From NCBI GenBank assembly GCA_964566545.1, contig CAZMIX010000016.1, positions 1-43,971 of the forward strand: a stretch of 43,971 bases of DNA. Direction: 5' to 3'. The notes beneath the pieces were generated by a model that saw nothing but the letters and a program-made list of their open reading frames with translations, had not been told where the DNA came from and did no database searches. The position numbers and the translations under genes are program-made. This DNA comes from JAEYFP01 sp964566545. GTDB lineage: Bacteria > Bacillota > Clostridia > Lachnospirales > Lachnospiraceae. Of this stretch, positions 41,660-43,971 are shown one piece after another. How positions within the stretch are numbered: position 1 is the stretch's first letter; the number at the start of each line of letters is the position of its first letter.

Positions 41660-41953
41660 ATGGGAGATTTTTTTGATGACAAGCGAATTTGGATTTTGGG
41701 AGGTATATGTGCGGCGGCAGGTGTGGCAATCGGTCTGCTGTTAGCTCCGCTCACGCATGGGATTACGATTACGCTGTGGAGCAATAATGCATTTGGTTTT
41801 GGCTCAGGGAAAAATTTTTCCCACTCCACGACAGGCGGGAGCAGCCGACATAGATTGATCTTAAACAAAAATAACAGCGCAAGTGAGCGTGATTCGGCAG
41901 GAGCAGTCAAGAAGGACAAAAAGCGCCATGATTGCTGTGGAAAAAAGCACTAG
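41660..41953 (+). CDS. Small membrane protein (YtxH-like), hypothetical
   Basis: 97 residues, ribosome binding site AGGAGG (41646-41651). One hydrophobic segment (about 10-31, ILGGICAAAGVAIGLLLAPL) resembles the start of YtxH-type proteins. A Ser/Gly/Asn stretch and a basic, Lys/His/Cys-containing tail follow (KRHDCCGKKH). Function unknown. It ends 17 bases before thrS. Confidence 0.7.
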   Translation: MGDFFDDKRIWILGGICAAAGVAIGLLLAPLTHGITITLWSNNAFGFGSGKNFSHSTTGGSSRHRLILNKNNSASERDSAGAVKKDKKRHDCCGKKH

Positions 41954-41970
41954 GGAAAGAGGACAACGTT

Positions 41971-43902
41971 ATGAAAATTACATTAAAAGACGGTTCCAGT
42001 AAGGAATATGCACAGGCAATGAGCGTGCTGGAAATCGCGAATGATATCAGTGAGGGGCTCGCAAGGAATGCGTGTGCCGGTGAAGTTGACGGGGAAAGGG
42101 TCGACCTGCGCAAGATTGTGGATAAGGACTGCGAGTTGAATATATTAACTTTTAATGACAAGGGCGGCATGGATGCGTTTCGCCATACGTCTTCTCATAT
42201 TATGGCGCAGGCGATTAAACGTCTTTATCCGGAGGCGAAGCTTGCAATTGGACCGTCAATTGATGACGGCTTTTACTATGATATCGATAGCGAGACTCCC
42301 ATTACCTCCGATGATTTTGAGAAGGTCGAAATGGAAATGAAAAAGATTGTAAAAGAAAATCTTTCGATCGAGCGCTTCACGCTTTCGAGAAAAGAAGCCA
42401 TTGATTTTATGAAGGAAAAAGAGGAGCCGTATAAGGTCGAGTTGATTCAGGATTTGCCGGAGGACGCTATTATCAGCTTTTACAAGCAGGGTGATTTTAC
42501 GGATTTATGTGCCGGTCCCCACTTAATGACAACAAAGCCTGTAAAGGCGTTCAAGCTGCTTAAAGTAGCCGGCGCTTACTGGCGTGGCAATGAGAAAAAT
42601 AAAATGCTGACGAGAATTTACGGTACTTCCTATCCAAAATCTGCGGATTTGGAGGAATATATTACGCGGATGGAGGAAGCGAAGAAGCGTGATCATAGAA
42701 AAATAGGCAAAGAATTGGGCCTTTTTATGATGGCTGACGAGGGTCCGGGATTTCCGTTCTTTTTGCCGAAGGGAATGGTGCTGAAAAATGCGCTGATCGA
42801 GTATTGGCGGGAAGTCCATACGAGAGAGGGTTATGTGGAGATTTCCACGCCGATTATGCTCAATAAGCAGCTTTGGTTGACCTCCGGGCATTGGGATCAT
42901 TATAAGGATAACATGTATACAACCGTTGTTGATGAGGAAGATTTTTGTATCAAGCCGATGAATTGTCCCGGCGGTCTGCTCGTTTATAAGTCAATCCCAC
43001 ATTCTTACCGCGATCTGCCGATTCGCATGGGCGAAATTGGTCTTGTGCATCGGCATGAGAAATCAGGCGCGTTGCACGGTTTGATGCGCGTACGCTGTTT
43101 CCATCAGGATGATGCACATATTTTTATGACGCCGGATCAGATGACTGATGAAATTAAAGGTGTTGTAAGGCTGATCGATGAGGTTTATAATCTGTTTGGA
43201 TTCAAATATCATGTTGAGCTTTCCACGAGACCTGAAGATTCCATGGGAAGTGATGAGGAATGGGAAGCGGCTACGGCCGGCCTAAAAAATGCGTTGGAGG
43301 AACTGCAGCTGCCTTATGTGATTAATGAGGGTGACGGCGCATTCTATGGCCCGAAGATCGACTTCCATTTGGAGGATTCGATTGGACGTACTTGGCAGTG
43401 CGGCACGATACAGCTCGATTTCCAGATGCCGCAGCGCTTTGATGCCGAATATGTCGGCGCGGACGGCGAAAAGCACCGCCCGATCATGATTCATCGTGTT
43501 GCTTTTGGCTCCGTGGAGCGTTTTATTGGCATCTTGACAGAGCATTTTGCAGGCAAGTTCCCGACATGGCTTGCTCCCGTACAGGTGAAAGTGCTTCCGA
43601 TTTCCGATAAATATTTTGATTATTCGGAATCGGTGCTTAAAAAGTTAAAGGAAAGCGGCATCCGTGCGGAGATCGATACGAGGACGGAAAAGATTGGATA
43701 CAAGATCCGCGAAGCGAGACTGGAGCGTATTCCTTACATGCTGATTCTTGGACAGAAGGAAGAGGAAGCCGGCGTGATCGCAGTCAGAAGCCGTTTTCTG
43801 GGCGATGAGGGACAAAAGGAGTTGGATGCATTTATTGAATTTGTCAAAGAAGAAGCGGCGTCCAGAACGATCCGTGAGGAAATGAAGGAAGCGGAAGCCT
43901 GA
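41971..43902 (+). CDS. thrS: Threonyl-tRNA synthetase
   Basis: 643 residues from ATG 41971 (AGGGAAAGAGGA ribosome binding site); an upstream in-frame ATG at 41932 lies within the previous gene. The order is: N-terminal TGS domain (1-62), the editing domain with the zinc-type motif HTSSHIMAQAIKRLYP and TDLCAGPHL, the class II catalytic core with motif 2 (VHRHEKSGALHGLMRVRCFHQDDAHIF), MNCPGG and motif 3 (FGSVERFIGIL), and the anticodon-binding domain (from about 540). It loads threonine onto tRNA-Thr. No T-box riboswitch is present in the short upstream gap, although thrS genes of Bacillota often have one. Confidence 0.97.
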   Translation: MKITLKDGSSKEYAQAMSVLEIANDISEGLARNACAGEVDGERVDLRKIVDKDCELNILTFNDKGGMDAFRHTSSHIMAQAIKRLYPEAKLAIGPSIDDGFYYDIDSETPITSDDFEKVEMEMKKIVKENLSIERFTLSRKEAIDFMKEKEEPYKVELIQDLPEDAIISFYKQGDFTDLCAGPHLMTTKPVKAFKLLKVAGAYWRGNEKNKMLTRIYGTSYPKSADLEEYITRMEEAKKRDHRKIGKELGLFMMADEGPGFPFFLPKGMVLKNALIEYWREVHTREGYVEISTPIMLNKQLWLTSGHWDHYKDNMYTTVVDEEDFCIKPMNCPGGLLVYKSIPHSYRDLPIRMGEIGLVHRHEKSGALHGLMRVRCFHQDDAHIFMTPDQMTDEIKGVVRLIDEVYNLFGFKYHVELSTRPEDSMGSDEEWEAATAGLKNALEELQLPYVINEGDGAFYGPKIDFHLEDSIGRTWQCGTIQLDFQMPQRFDAEYVGADGEKHRPIMIHRVAFGSVERFIGILTEHFAGKFPTWLAPVQVKVLPISDKYFDYSESVLKKLKESGIRAEIDTRTEKIGYKIREARLERIPYMLILGQKEEEAGVIAVRSRFLGDEGQKELDAFIEFVKEEAASRTIREEMKEAEA

Positions 43903-43940
43903 GTTTTACATTGTATAAAATATAAGAATCAACAAATACT

Positions 43941-43971
43941 AAGCCATATGAGAAACTCATATGGCTTTTAT
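43941..43971 (+). terminator. Intrinsic terminator after thrS
   Basis: Perfect 12-bp stem AAGCCATATGAG (43941-43952) / CTCATATGGCTT (43956-43967) with a 3-base loop, then T residues at the window end. Confidence 0.9.

Noticed and set aside
41583..41970. T-box riboswitch before thrS
   Set aside because: The gap contains only a terminator, a small gene and a short spacer, with none of the T-box stems or the conserved core sequence.
1..43971. CRISPR array, tRNA/rRNA genes, insertion sequences or prophage genes
   Set aside because: No regularly spaced repeats, cloverleaf-like sequences, transposase motifs or phage genes were recognised on either strand.

Overview
The window looks like a chromosomal segment of a low-to-mid GC Clostridia, most like a gut Lachnospiraceae. 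The signs are strong AGGAGG-type ribosome binding sites, sigma-A promoters with 17-bp spacers, a carbohydrate ABC operon of the LplABC type next to an AraC-type regulator, DUF523 and Gre-family genes, and Lachnospiraceae-style intergenic palindromes. It is mostly ordinary chromosome: no phage, insertion sequence, CRISPR array, tRNA or rRNA was seen. Family assignments come from reading motifs, not from searches.

Region 1 (1-6034): the 3' end of an AraC-type regulator, then an operon under a promoter/operator. The operon encodes a lipoprotein sugar-binding protein, two LplB/LplC-type permeases and a second, diverged binding protein that has lost its lipobox. Region 2 (5988-7694, minus strand): a decayed alpha/beta hydrolase and an intact membrane-anchored alpha/beta hydrolase. 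Region 3 (7826-16202): a secreted SH3b/glucosaminidase wall hydrolase and a Gly/Ser-tailed lipoprotein, converging on a MoxR ATPase - DUF58 - transglutaminase operon whose genes overlap by ATGA.

Region 4 (16567-16818): a short locus with the full layout of a type I toxin-antitoxin system. It has a 31-residue holin-like toxin with an occludable ribosome binding site, a convergent small RNA with a consensus promoter, and a shared bidirectional terminator. Region 5 (16892-24591): a GH20 hexosaminidase, an RlmI-type rRNA methyltransferase frameshifted in an A7 run, a palindromic repeat element, and a polysaccharide set (polyprenyl-phosphate glycosyl-1-phosphate transferase, WecG/TagA/CpsF glycosyltransferase, GH3 lipoprotein). 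Region 6 (24637-27500, minus strand): a B12-binding radical SAM protein, an Eis-like acetyltransferase and a second copy of the palindromic element.

Region 7 (27578-36764): ptsI preceded by what looks like a dead ptsH remnant, a DUF523 protein, then interleaved drug/metabolite transporters (two EamA, one MFS) and two ABC-F ATPases. The second ABC-F is of the Lsa antibiotic-resistance type. It is preceded by a leader with a promoter, a 7-codon reading frame, an intrinsic terminator and a competing hairpin, which is the layout of ribosome-mediated attenuation. Region 8 (36785-43971): a Gre-family factor, a nucleoid-associated protein, a D-2-hydroxyacid dehydrogenase, two overlapping flavodoxin-like genes behind paired palindromes, a SEC-C protein, a small membrane protein and thrS with its terminator.

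The most interesting items are the type I toxin-antitoxin locus, the ABC-F attenuator, the ptsH remnant in front of ptsI, the A7 frameshift in the methyltransferase, and the two related palindromic elements.
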